From Prosthecobacter sp. (GTDB lineage Bacteria > Verrucomicrobiota > Verrucomicrobiia > Verrucomicrobiales > Verrucomicrobiaceae): a stretch of 64,000 bases of DNA. The DNA lies in the NCBI GenBank assembly GCA_019186985.1, contig JABARQ010000038.1, positions 20,047 to 84,046 on the forward strand. The letters run 5' to 3'. Positions 10,041 to 18,712 of this stretch are shown here, piece after piece. Under the pieces are notes generated by a model, which saw only the letters and a list, made by a program, of their open reading frames with translations, was not told the origin of the DNA and made no database searches. The translations under genes were made by a program, and so were the position numbers. Positions within the stretch are counted from its first letter, which is position 1. Each line of letters starts with the position of its first letter.

Positions 10041-10637
10041 ATGTCGCGACAACGCCTCTGGATCACCACCCTGGCCCTGCTCGCCGCCCTCTGGTCGGCC
10101 GTGGCGCTCGTCATGCATGAGACGGACGACCTGGTCTCCTGGCCCGGCAAGGTGCAGGAACTGGTGGAAAACGCCCCCTGGCTGGCAGGTGAAAAGCTTT
10201 CGGATGAAAAACGTCGCGGCTATCTGGCGCGTGTCATCACGAACTACCAGCGGCTGGATGTCGGCCAGCGCAAAAGCCTGCGCGAGGATGCCCAGGAGGC
10301 GCTCGACAAGTTCTTTGCCTCGCTCTCCGAGGAGGAGCAGAAAGTTTATGTGAACCGCACCATCCAGCCGCTGTTCGAGGTCATCGACCGCGGTTTGAAG
10401 GTGATGCCGGTCGAGGACCGCAAGCGTCTGGTCACCCGGATGCGCGGTGACCTGAAGAACCTGCGCGGCGGCAATGCCGAGGGCGACCGCCTGGCCGAGC
10501 AGGATCGGAAATTCATGGAGGACCTGATGGCCGAGGATCCGCTGCTCTTCCTGCGCGGTGCCAGCGTGAAGCAGAAGCTGGAGCTGGCGCCCGTCCTGGA
10601 GGACATGCAGTCGCGCGTCCAGGGGCTGAGGCGCTGA
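10041..10637 (+). CDS. Hypothetical membrane-anchored protein
   Basis: 198 residues. A single N-terminal hydrophobic segment (about 7-24) could be an uncleaved anchor or signal peptide. The rest is charged and probably helical, with many Lys/Arg/Glu pairs and no recognisable catalytic motif. It starts 4 bases after murJ, so its expression is probably tied to murJ and a cell-envelope role is plausible by position only. I do not recognise the family. Confidence 0.75.
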   Translation: MSRQRLWITTLALLAALWSAVALVMHETDDLVSWPGKVQELVENAPWLAGEKLSDEKRRGYLARVITNYQRLDVGQRKSLREDAQEALDKFFASLSEEEQKVYVNRTIQPLFEVIDRGLKVMPVEDRKRLVTRMRGDLKNLRGGNAEGDRLAEQDRKFMEDLMAEDPLLFLRGASVKQKLELAPVLEDMQSRVQGLRR

Positions 10638-10673
10638 TTGCAACGGCCGTGCGGCGGCCGGCGTTTTAACGGC

Positions 10674-12086
10674 ATGACGCGCCTTCTTGCCACGCTCCTG
10701 CTCCTCGCACTTCCGGCACTCCTCCAGGCGGCGCGCCGGCCTAACGTCGTTTTCATCCTGACCGACAACCAGGGTGCCTGGACCCTCGGCTGCTACGGCA
10801 ACCCGGACATCCGCACGCCGAACATCGACGCGCTGGCAGCCGGCGGGGTGCGCTTCACGCGGGCGCTCAGCAGCAATCCGGTGTGCTCGCCCACCCGCGC
10901 CACCTTCCTCACCGGCCTGATCCCCTCGCAGCATGGCGTGCATTCGTTCCTGGATCCGAAGTTCATGATGGGTCCGGAGGCGTACAACACCCTCGGCGAG
11001 TTCACCTCCGTCGGCGAGATCCTGCGTGATGCGGGCTACGTCTGCGGGTTGAGCGGCAAGTGGCATCTCGGGGCGAACCTCACGCCGAACGAGGGATTCT
11101 CCTTCTGGGTCACCAAGCCTGACGGCAGCACCCGGGAGTTTTACGACCAGGAGGTCATCGAGAACGGCCGGATCACCAAGGTGGCGGAATACACGACCGA
11201 CTACTGGACGCGGCGCGGCATTGAGTTCATCGAGGCGAACAAGGAGCGCCCGTTCTTCCTCCTCCTGGCCTACAACGGCCCCTATTCGCTCGGCAACCTG
11301 ATGCTGAACGAGTCCCGCAACCGCCATGCAGCCTACTATGCGGACAAGGAGCTGCAGAGCTTCCCGCGTGACGCCATGCACCCATGGCAGTTTCATAACA
11401 AACAGTTTCACAATGATCCACGCGCCAGGCGGCGCATGGCCTGCGAGGTCAGCGGCGTGGACGATGGTGTCGGCGATGTCATGGCGGCGCTGAAGCGGCT
11501 GGGCCTGGAGAAGGACACGCTGGTTGTCTATGCCTCCGACCAGGGATGGATGGGTGGGCAGAACGGCCTCTGGGGCATGGGCGACCACACCCGCCCCATC
11601 GGCGCCCATGAGCTCATGATGCAGATCCCGCTGATCTTCCACCAGCCAGGCAGGATTCCCGCCGGAGCAACGTCGGACCTGCTGGTCAGCAACTACGACT
11701 TCCTTCCAAGCCTGCTCGGTTATCTGGACCTGCGAGAAAGGCTGCCTGCCAAGCCGCGCCCTCCGGGTCGTGACTTTTCGGAAGCACTTCTGGGCAGGCC
11801 GCCCGCCGGATGGGACAACACGGTGTTCTATGAAATGGAGACCTGCCGGGCCGTGCGCGGCGAACGCTGGAAATACGTGCACCGACATCCGGAAGGCCCC
11901 CATGAGCTCTACGACATGCAGGCAGACCCCCGGGAACGATTCAATTTGTTCGGCCAGCCGGGCCTTCAGCAGGTCACGCTGGAGATGAAATCCCGGCTCG
12001 ACGGCTTCTTCCAGGCACATGCCGACCCTCGCCATGACCTCTGGCGCGGCGGAAAGTCGAAGGCAAAACGTGTGACGGGGGAGTGA
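10674..12086 (+). CDS. Secreted sulfatase (formylglycine type)
   Basis: The ATG at 10674 gives a clean signal peptide (MTRLLATLLLLALPALLQA). A TTG 36 bases upstream is in frame but adds a non-signal lead. The sulfatase signature is present: CSPTR with Cys71 in the CxPxR motif that an anaerobic or FGE maturase converts to formylglycine, followed by TFLTG. The first metal-binding stretch reads LTDNQG where DDxG is usual. The C-terminal half carries GKWHLG, YASDQGWMGGQNG and the final DPRERFNLF segment typical of family S1. The substrate is probably a sulfated glycan, exported side. No partner maturase lies in this window. Confidence 0.93.
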   Translation: MTRLLATLLLLALPALLQAARRPNVVFILTDNQGAWTLGCYGNPDIRTPNIDALAAGGVRFTRALSSNPVCSPTRATFLTGLIPSQHGVHSFLDPKFMMGPEAYNTLGEFTSVGEILRDAGYVCGLSGKWHLGANLTPNEGFSFWVTKPDGSTREFYDQEVIENGRITKVAEYTTDYWTRRGIEFIEANKERPFFLLLAYNGPYSLGNLMLNESRNRHAAYYADKELQSFPRDAMHPWQFHNKQFHNDPRARRRMACEVSGVDDGVGDVMAALKRLGLEKDTLVVYASDQGWMGGQNGLWGMGDHTRPIGAHELMMQIPLIFHQPGRIPAGATSDLLVSNYDFLPSLLGYLDLRERLPAKPRPPGRDFSEALLGRPPAGWDNTVFYEMETCRAVRGERWKYVHRHPEGPHELYDMQADPRERFNLFGQPGLQQVTLEMKSRLDGFFQAHADPRHDLWRGGKSKAKRVTGE

Positions 12087-12150
12087 AAGATGGAGGCCGT
12101 GGCAAAAACAGCATGACCGTCGTTGAAAGCTGTTCTTTCTCTGCGCCCCC

Positions 12151-12840
12151 ATGCCCAGACTCCTGCTTTTTGACATCGACGGCACGCTCCTTGACACCGG
12201 GGGTGCCGGTGGCGCCTCGCTGCTCGACGCGGTGGAGGAGCTCTACGGCGTGTCTCGTGGCTCGCTGCCGCCGCTGAACCTCGCCGGCGCCACGGACGGA
12301 GGCATTGTCCGGCAGCTCTTCGAACAGGTGGGCCGCGAGATGACTCCGGCCGCCGTCGATGAATACATGCGCAGCTACCTCGCCCATCTTCAGCGCCGCC
12401 TGCAGGATCGTGAGTTCATCGGCCAGACACTGCCCGGCACCCGGGAGCTGCTGCAGGCGCTGACCGCCGCCGGTGGTGCGGATCTGGGCCTGCTGACCGG
12501 CAACGTCCGCCGTGGCGCGGAGATGAAGCTGGCTCGGTTTGACCTTGGCGGACATTTTGTGGAGGGGGCCTTTGGAGATGATGCCGAGGATCGCAACCAT
12601 CTCGGGCCCGTGGCCATGCGCCGCATGAGCGGGGCGACGGGGCGGAGCTATCCTGTCAGCGAGGTCATTGTCATCGGCGACACGCCCAAGGACATCGCCT
12701 GCGCCCATGCCATCGGGGCGCGCTGCCTGGCGGTCGGCACGGGAAATTTTGAAGCCGCCGCCCTGTCCACCCATTCACCCTGGGTCTGCCTGGAAAACCT
12801 GGCGGACACGGATCGAGTCTGCGAGATTCTCCTGTCATGA
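12151..12840 (+). CDS. HAD-superfamily hydrolase (phosphoglycolate-phosphatase-like)
   Basis: 229 residues. HAD motif I is LLFDIDGTLLDTGG near the N-terminus (nucleophile and acid Asp), motif II is the LLTGN segment, and motif IV is EVIVIGDTPKDIACAHA. The helical cap between I and II places it in the Gph/PGP-like group; its substrate cannot be told from sequence. Its stop overlaps the start of the following CDF transporter gene by ATGA, indicating translational coupling. Confidence 0.9.
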   Translation: MPRLLLFDIDGTLLDTGGAGGASLLDAVEELYGVSRGSLPPLNLAGATDGGIVRQLFEQVGREMTPAAVDEYMRSYLAHLQRRLQDREFIGQTLPGTRELLQALTAAGGADLGLLTGNVRRGAEMKLARFDLGGHFVEGAFGDDAEDRNHLGPVAMRRMSGATGRSYPVSEVIVIGDTPKDIACAHAIGARCLAVGTGNFEAAALSTHSPWVCLENLADTDRVCEILLS

Positions 12841-13742
12841 GCACCGACGACCAGATGCAATCCCGGGCCATGCGGCTGTCCCTGGTCATGGGATTTGTCA
12901 TGCTGGTGCTGAAGATGAGCGCCTACCTGCTCACGGGCTCGGCGGCCATTCTCGGTGATGCGGCGGAGTCCGTGGTGCATGTCGCGGCGGTGGTCTTTGC
13001 GGCCTACAGCCTCTGGCTCGCCGCGCAGCCCGCCGATGAAAACCACCGCTACGGCCACAGCAAGATCGCCTTCTTCTCCGCAGGCATCGAGGGCGGCCTC
13101 ATCGTGCTCGCCGCCGTCTTCATCATCTATGAGTCCATCCGGCGCTGGATCGGCGGGCTGACGGTCTCCCACCTGGGCGACGGCGTGCTCCTCACCCTCG
13201 CCACGGTGGTCATCAACGGCATGCTCGGCTTCTACCTCATCCGCACCGGCCGACGGCATCGTTCGTTAATCCTCGAATCCAACGGCCGTCATGTGCTCAC
13301 CGACGGATGGACCAGCCTCGGCGCCCTCGCAGGCCTGGGCCTGATGCACCTCACCGGCTGGCCCTGGTGGGATCCGGTCTGCGGCCTGCTCATGGCGGGC
13401 AACATCCTGGTGTCCGGCTATGACCTCCTCCGCCAGAGCGTGGCGGGCCTGATGGATCATGCCGATCCCGCCCTGACCCGGGACCTGGATGCGGCGCTGG
13501 TGCGCGAGACCGCGGCCCGCGGCGTGACCTTCCACGCCCTGCGCCATCGCAACGCCGGCCAGGTTCATTATGTGGATGTGCACTTCCTTTTCCCGGATGA
13601 CATCACGCTTCGCGAAGCCCATCGACTGACGACGGAGATCGAGCGCGCGGTCATCCAGGGCACGAGCCATCCGGTTCACATCACCACGCACCTGGAGTGC
13701 GAGGGCGACCATGAGGAGCTTCACCCCGGCGACCGTCTCTGA
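12837..13742 (+). CDS. Cation diffusion facilitator (CDF) metal transporter
   Basis: 301 residues with about five to six transmembrane segments and a C-terminal cytoplasmic CDF dimerisation domain (from about residue 210, with HALRHRNAGQVHYVDVHFLF). The helix-2 metal site reads GDAAESVVHV: relative to the usual D-x-x-H-S-x-x-D pattern, the H and final D positions carry E and H. Helix 5 has HVLTDGWTS. It is expected to export Zn, Fe or a similar divalent ion in exchange for protons. The start overlaps the HAD gene (ATGA), and its stop overlaps the birA start (TGATG). Confidence 0.9.
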   Translation: MSTDDQMQSRAMRLSLVMGFVMLVLKMSAYLLTGSAAILGDAAESVVHVAAVVFAAYSLWLAAQPADENHRYGHSKIAFFSAGIEGGLIVLAAVFIIYESIRRWIGGLTVSHLGDGVLLTLATVVINGMLGFYLIRTGRRHRSLILESNGRHVLTDGWTSLGALAGLGLMHLTGWPWWDPVCGLLMAGNILVSGYDLLRQSVAGLMDHADPALTRDLDAALVRETAARGVTFHALRHRNAGQVHYVDVHFLFPDDITLREAHRLTTEIERAVIQGTSHPVHITTHLECEGDHEELHPGDRL

Positions 13743-14524
13743 TGCCCGCGCTTGATCCCAGCCTGCTGAACGATCCCACCCTGCCCTGGAGGGTGCGTGT
13801 GGTCGATGAGACCGGCTCAACCAGCGATGCCGTGCGCGAGGCGGCGGTGGCGGGCGAGCCGCCCGGCCTGGTGCTCTTTGCGGAAAGCCAGACTGCGGGC
13901 CGCGGCCGACGTCAGAACCGCTGGCTGGCGCCCAGGGGCAAGGACCTCATGTTCTCCCTGCTGCTCCAGCCGGAGGCGCCGACGCCGCTCTGGCCGCGCC
14001 TCACCACGCTCGCCGCCCTGGCCCTCTGCCGCGCGGTCGAGGACGAGCTGCCGCTGAGGCCGCTGATCAAGTGGCCGAACGATCTTTACGTCAACGACCG
14101 CAAGGTCTCGGGCCTGCTGGCCGACGTGGTCACCACCAGCTCCGGCCTGATGCTGGTGCTCGGCATCGGGCTGAATGTGAACACTTGCCAGTTCCCGCCG
14201 GAGCTGGAGGGCGTCGCCGCCTCGCTGCTCGGATCCATGCCCTTTGCGCAGACTCCGGAGCTCGACCGCAATCCCCTCGCCGCCGCCGTGCTTCAGCAGC
14301 TTCACGCCCAGTTCCAGAGGATCGAGGACGGCTTTCATGAGGCCGTGGCGGAAACCCGGGAACGAAGCTGGCTGCTCGGCCGCCAGATCCGCGCCACGGT
14401 GGACGGCTGCGAGCTTTATGGCCGTGCCGTGGACCTGGATTCCGAGGGCCGGCTGCTGCTCGCCCTGCCGGACGGGGATGTCACGACGCTGGGCAGCGCG
14501 GAAAGCGTGCGCCGCGTCGTCTGA
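13742..14524 (+). CDS. birA: Biotin-[acetyl-CoA-carboxylase] ligase (monofunctional BirA)
   Basis: 260 residues. The BPL/LPL catalytic domain contains ETGSTSDAV, the biotin-binding GRGRRQNRW loop, the IKWPNDLYVNDRKVSGLL motif and GIGLNVN. A C-terminal SH3-like BPL_C domain follows. The N-terminal DNA-binding HTH found in bifunctional BirA is absent, so this is a group I enzyme that biotinylates carboxylases but does not repress the bio operon itself. It is the last gene of the plus-strand run and ends 8 bases from a convergent gene. Confidence 0.95.
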   Translation: MPALDPSLLNDPTLPWRVRVVDETGSTSDAVREAAVAGEPPGLVLFAESQTAGRGRRQNRWLAPRGKDLMFSLLLQPEAPTPLWPRLTTLAALALCRAVEDELPLRPLIKWPNDLYVNDRKVSGLLADVVTTSSGLMLVLGIGLNVNTCQFPPELEGVAASLLGSMPFAQTPELDRNPLAAAVLQQLHAQFQRIEDGFHEAVAETRERSWLLGRQIRATVDGCELYGRAVDLDSEGRLLLALPDGDVTTLGSAESVRRVV

Positions 14525-14532
14525 TCCGCTTC

Positions 14533-15711
14533 TCACCAGTCGGTCACCGCCCCGTCGGGGCTGAACTCGCGCAGCACGATCTCCTGCTGGAACGGATGCT
14601 TCCTCACCTCGGCCTCGTTGATGGTGATGCCGAGGCCGGGCTTGTTGTTAGGCCGCACGATGCGCCCCTGCTTCTCGACGGTGAAGCCCTCCTCGACCAC
14701 GTCCTGCCTCCAGGGCACGTCGTTGTGAACGGTTTCACAGATGATGTAGCTGGGCTGCGAGAAGCCGAACTCCAGCGAGGCGGCGGTGCTCACCGGCCCC
14801 TGCGGATTGTGCGGCGCCAGGGCGATGCGGTGCGCCTCGGCCAGCGCGGCGACGCGCCTGGCGGCGCTCAGGCCCCCGCAGTGGGTGATGTCGAGCTGGC
14901 AGATCTCGACCGCCCGCTTCTCGAACAGGTCCTTGAAGGCCTCGAGGTTTGTCACGCGTTCGCCGCTGGCCACGGGCGTGGTGAGCGCGGCGTTGATCTT
15001 CGCCAGGCCGTCCACGCATTCGGGCCAGCAGGGCTCCTCAAAGAAGTAAAGGCCGTAGTCATCAAGCGCCTTGCCAAACTTCAGCCCCATGGCCGGCGAG
15101 GGCCGCGCGTGGCAGTCCACCATGATGTCGATGTCCGGCCCCACGGCCTCGCGCATCGCGGCGACCGCCGCCGCCGCCGCGCGCACGGGCTTCATGCCCT
15201 CGATGGGCATCGTGCTCGGCACGGCCATGCTCTTGAAGGCCGTGTAACCGTCGGCCACCGCGGCCTGCGCGAGCTCGGCGAAGCGTTTCGCGTTGTCGGC
15301 GGGCGTCTGATAAAAATCCTCCATCTTCCCGCCGCCGAGGTGGCAGTAGGTGCGGACATAGTCCCGCACCGGCCCGCCGAAGACCTTGGAGAGCGGCATG
15401 TTCGCCACCTTGCCGACGATGTCCCACAGCGCGAGGTCGATGCCCGCGACGGCCGTGGCGCGCACGATGCCATGCCCGTGCCAGAAATGCTGGCGGTACA
15501 TCATCTGCCACAGGTATTCCACCCGTGTCGGATCCTCGCCGATGAGCAGGTGCGACATGTCCTCGATGGCGCCGACGATGCTGCGCGTGTGCCACTCCAG
15601 CGTCGCCTCGCCCCAGCCGATGAGCCCTGGCTGGTCGGTGACGACTTTGACAAACACCCAGTTACGCATCCGGGCATGGCAGACGAGGGCTTCGATCTTT
15701 GTTATCTTCAT
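14533..15711 (-). CDS. Enolase-superfamily acid-sugar dehydratase (galactonate-dehydratase-like)
   Basis: 392 residues of the mandelate racemase/muconate lactonizing enzyme family. The N-terminal capping domain begins [20 protein letters not shown]. The barrel supplies the three metal ligands in order: Asp of MVDCHARPS, Glu of FFEEPCWPE, Glu of VASGERV. A C-terminal [12 protein letters not shown] motif holds the catalytic His. This set of residues is typical of D-galactonate/gluconate dehydratases (DgoD-like), which dehydrate acid sugars to 2-keto-3-deoxy acids. Exact substrate is not determinable. It reads alone on the minus strand, convergent with birA. Confidence 0.88.
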   Translation of the reverse strand: MKITKIEALVCHARMRNWVFVKVVTDQPGLIGWGEATLEWHTRSIVGAIEDMSHLLIGEDPTRVEYLWQMMYRQHFWHGHGIVRATAVAGIDLALWDIVGKVANMPLSKVFGGPVRDYVRTYCHLGGGKMEDFYQTPADNAKRFAELAQAAVADGYTAFKSMAVPSTMPIEGMKPVRAAAAAVAAMREAVGPDIDIMVDCHARPSPAMGLKFGKALDDYGLYFFEEPCWPECVDGLAKINAALTTPVASGERVTNLEAFKDLFEKRAVEICQLDITHCGGLSAARRVAALAEAHRIALAPHNPQGPVSTAASLEFGFSQPSYIICETVHNDVPWRQDVVEEGFTVEKQGRIVRPNNKPGLGITINEAEVRKHPFQQEIVLREFSPDGAVTDW

Positions 15712-15733
15712 GGGATGGGAGGAGAGAGATTAG

Positions 15734-15803
15734 AACCGCTGATAAGACGCTAATTAAACGCTGATCAATCCATTGGCGTCATGTCAGCGTCTCATCAGCG
15801 GTT
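15734..15803. repeat. Imperfect 18-bp inverted repeat between two minus-strand genes
   Basis: Arms 15734-15751 and 15786-15803 are complementary over 18 bp with one mismatch (aaccgctgataagacgct / agcgtctcatcagcggtt). The space between the arms carries further copies of the cgctgat core. No T-run follows on the minus strand, so it is not a classical terminator. It fills the 99-base gap between the enolase-superfamily gene and the ATPase gene. Confidence 0.7.
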
Positions 15804-15810
15804 AAAAAAC

Positions 15811-17061
15811 TCACAAACAAAACCACGGCAGCGCGGTGATCTGCGGATGGATCTGCATGGGATAGGCACAGCGGCAGATGATGTATCCGTGCGGGGCTTT
15901 GGGGCCTTGTTCTTGGAGAAACTTGAGGAGGTGCCGCGCATCGGAAAGCGTCGGGCGCTCGGTCCATTTCACCTCGATGGGTGTCACCACGCCGTTCCTC
16001 TCGATGATGAAGTCGATCTCCGCGCCGTCTTTGGTCCGCAGAAAGCAAAGTTGACCGTCTTGCAGGTATTGCAGGCGTTTCCACAGTTCCAGGCCCACCC
16101 ATTGCTCAAAGACGGGTCCGGCTGAGGCCAGCGCGGTATCGCGTGATGGCGTGAGCCCGGCGGCGGCATGACGCACGCCGAGGTCGAAGAAGTAAAAGCG
16201 CGGCGTGGAGAGCAGCCCCTTCCTCGCGCTGCCGGAAAAGGGCGGCACACGAAAGCCGATAAACATGTCCTCCAGCAGCCCGTAGTGGCTTTTCACCGTG
16301 GGGTGGGACACGCCCGCTTGCTGGGCGATTTTCGAGTAGTTCACGACCTGCCCGCTTTCCAGCGCCGCCAGCTTCAGAAAGCGTGAGAACGCAGCCCAGT
16401 CCTTCACCAGCGCCTCGCGCCGCACCTCCTCTGCCAGATGGACCATGCTGTAGGCTCGCAAAAGATCGGCACGGAGATTTTCCTCCACGCTCACGATGCC
16501 CGGCAGCTCACCCCAGGCCAGGCGGGTGGGCAGATCCACGGCAGGCCAGACCGGCAGCCCCAGCGGGCTGGGAAGCGTCGCCCACGGCAGCGGGGATGCA
16601 GGCGTGAAAGAAAGCGCCTCCGCTCCGACACAGGGCCTCTCCGCGGTCGTCAGCGGATAAAGATGGCTGACCATGCAGCGTCCGGGCAGTAGGTTGGTGC
16701 CGAGCAGGCGCAACTTCCGCGCCGAGCTGCCGCAGAGCACGAAACGCCAGCGGGTCTTGTCACCGTCATAAAGATGCTGCACCGCGTCAAAGATGGCCGG
16801 CACGTTCTGCGCCTCATCAATCACGATCACCTGCGGCTCCGCCGCCTTCGGCATGGCCTTGCAGATGCCGATGATCTGCTCCGGCTGGCTCAGGAAGCTC
16901 GACCGCTGCCCCGGATCGGAGAAATCAAGCCGCAGAGCCGGATTCGGGATCAGCTCCTTGAGAAGCGTGGACTTCCCCGTCTGGCGTGCGCCAAACACGA
17001 TCTGCACGAATGGCGTTGCCAGCTTTTGCTGCCACCCAGCCTCTGACCAACGTTGATACAT
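15811..17061 (-). CDS. AAA_14/DUF4143 P-loop ATPase
   Basis: About 416 residues. Walker A is FGARQTGKST near residue 30 and Walker B is VIVIDEAQNVP. A sensor-like FVLCGSSARKLR follows, and the C-terminal DUF4143 region contains VNYSKIAQQAGVSHPTVKSH and a restriction-endonuclease-like FLRTKDGAEIDFIIERNG segment. The ATG at 17061 begins MYQRW; a TTG six bases upstream is also in frame. Proteins of this family are widespread, often isolated and of unknown role; some sit on mobile DNA. It is flanked by an AT-rich gap (17062-17220) and by the inverted repeat at 15734-15803, which is compatible with acquisition as a unit. Confidence 0.88.
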   Translation of the reverse strand: MYQRWSEAGWQQKLATPFVQIVFGARQTGKSTLLKELIPNPALRLDFSDPGQRSSFLSQPEQIIGICKAMPKAAEPQVIVIDEAQNVPAIFDAVQHLYDGDKTRWRFVLCGSSARKLRLLGTNLLPGRCMVSHLYPLTTAERPCVGAEALSFTPASPLPWATLPSPLGLPVWPAVDLPTRLAWGELPGIVSVEENLRADLLRAYSMVHLAEEVRREALVKDWAAFSRFLKLAALESGQVVNYSKIAQQAGVSHPTVKSHYGLLEDMFIGFRVPPFSGSARKGLLSTPRFYFFDLGVRHAAAGLTPSRDTALASAGPVFEQWVGLELWKRLQYLQDGQLCFLRTKDGAEIDFIIERNGVVTPIEVKWTERPTLSDARHLLKFLQEQGPKAPHGYIICRCAYPMQIHPQITALPWFCL

Positions 17062-17220
17062 GATCAAAAATGGCCTCTAGGCGAATAATTTTCAAGCATT
17101 GGTTCAATTAAGGCGATAAATTGAAACATAGGGCTTCAATTCATCGGAGCTTCGATTCACGGAAAATGCCAGCAATCTAGCTCTTCTTAACGAATCTATC
17201 GCTTCATCAAAAGGCCAAGC

Positions 17221-18654
17221 TCACAGACTCGCTGTGATTTGCTCCGCCACCGCCTCAATCAACTGCTCCAGGCTGCCCGCAGCGACAATCGCGATGCTCT
17301 CCTGGTAGATGCCGCTGTCGTAAAGTTCGTTGGGCGGAAGGTAGGAGGCGCCCCAGTCGGCGGCGATGCTGGCGACGAGGATGACCTTGCCGGGGAAGCG
17401 GCGGCGGAGCTCGGTCTGAAGCAGGCTGTAGCTTTCCCCCTGCACGCCGATCCAGACGGCGTCGCCGATCTGCCAGAGGGCGACTTGAAGAGGGAAGCTG
17501 TTGCCGGGCGGCAGTTGGACAAGGCGATGGAGGAGTCGGTTTTTGCGCTCGGCGAGGGCGCGCAGGTCGGCGGCGCGGGTTTCATCCCCGGCTGCACGGG
17601 CGGAGGCTTCCTGGCGTTGAAGGTCGGCGAGGTCGTTTTGGACTTGTTCGACCGTGGGCTGGCCGGGGCGGTAGTTCAGGGGTTCATGCCAGCGTTGAAG
17701 CTTCCAGGCGGCTTTCGATGCGGGGTCGATGGGCTGGTGCTTCCATGAGCCAAGCGTGGCTCCGGAGACGACGGGACCGTCATACGCGAAGGTCGTTCCG
17801 GCGGCGGGAAGCGCGGTGAGGGCGGCCAGCGCGGCGTGACCGAGTTCGCGACCGTTGCGGTCTGCCACGGCGGTGTCGCCGACGAAGCCTTCGCGTGGTC
17901 CGAGTTCGCCGCTGGCGCCTTGCAGGAAGAGGCAGGGAGCGCCGCTGTCGGCCTCGATGACCTCGCGCATGGCACCGATGTAATCAGGGCTGATGAGCGT
18001 GTTCTCCCAGGCCAGCGTGGTCGGATGGCAGGCGTAGTTGACGATGCTGGCGAGCGTTTGGCCGGAGTCATCACTCACACGGGCAACAATGACGGTGTCA
18101 TCCACGGGCACGCCGGGATTGTGCCCGCACACGAACTGCCTCCCGTCCCAGAAATCGCGATGCGTGGCCAGTGAGCATCGGCCGCGTCCATAGACGATGC
18201 CCGCAGGCTTGAGCGAGGCGAGACACTGCTTCACAAGCGCCCCGGCTGTTTCACCGAGCAAGTCCAGGTAAGGTGGAATCAGATCACCTCCAGGCAGATG
18301 GGCGCGGTCGAGGCCCATGAGGCCGGCGGCGTGCGTGTGCGAGAAGACGACGAGGATCTCCTCCCTGGCCACGCCGCTGATCTTCGCCGCCTGTGCGACG
18401 AGGCTGGCATGTTCCGTGGCACCCATGACACAATGATCCAGCGCGAGCACGACCTGCCGTGCATCGCCGTTCAACGGGGCAAACGCCGCCACGGTGGCAC
18501 GCAGCGGGCGATGCACGCCGGTGGCGCGTTCATGCTTCGCCGCGCCCCACATGCGGTGGTAGATGTTCGCAGGAGGCGTGATGTCACTCCAGGCGAGGGC
18601 GAAGCGGCAGCGGCTCTGCGGCGTGGGGTCTTCGGTGCGGGACGGGGACGGCAT
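17221..18654 (-). CDS. Neutral/alkaline ceramidase-like hydrolase
   Basis: 477 residues matching the N-terminal domain of the neutral/alkaline non-lysosomal ceramidase family: an early DITPP motif, FSHTHAA (metal-binding His residues), a central NYACHPTT stretch and a LQGASGELGPRE segment containing the candidate nucleophile Ser. No signal peptide is visible. Such proteins in this phylum are often called ceramidases without known substrate, and hydrolysis of an amide lipid is only an analogy. It lies 58 bases downstream of the serine hydrolase gene on the same strand. Confidence 0.82.
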   Translation of the reverse strand: MPSPSRTEDPTPQSRCRFALAWSDITPPANIYHRMWGAAKHERATGVHRPLRATVAAFAPLNGDARQVVLALDHCVMGATEHASLVAQAAKISGVAREEILVVFSHTHAAGLMGLDRAHLPGGDLIPPYLDLLGETAGALVKQCLASLKPAGIVYGRGRCSLATHRDFWDGRQFVCGHNPGVPVDDTVIVARVSDDSGQTLASIVNYACHPTTLAWENTLISPDYIGAMREVIEADSGAPCLFLQGASGELGPREGFVGDTAVADRNGRELGHAALAALTALPAAGTTFAYDGPVVSGATLGSWKHQPIDPASKAAWKLQRWHEPLNYRPGQPTVEQVQNDLADLQRQEASARAAGDETRAADLRALAERKNRLLHRLVQLPPGNSFPLQVALWQIGDAVWIGVQGESYSLLQTELRRRFPGKVILVASIAADWGASYLPPNELYDSGIYQESIAIVAAGSLEQLIEAVAEQITASL

Positions 18655-18712
18655 CGGGATCAGACAACGGAGCGTGGTTGAACATCCTCGCAGCCCGGCT
18701 TGAACCCGGGTC

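Noticed and set aside
9342..12197. 951-codon minus-strand frame across murJ and the sulfatase
   Set aside because: No domain or start signal; it mirrors the codon bias of the sense genes.
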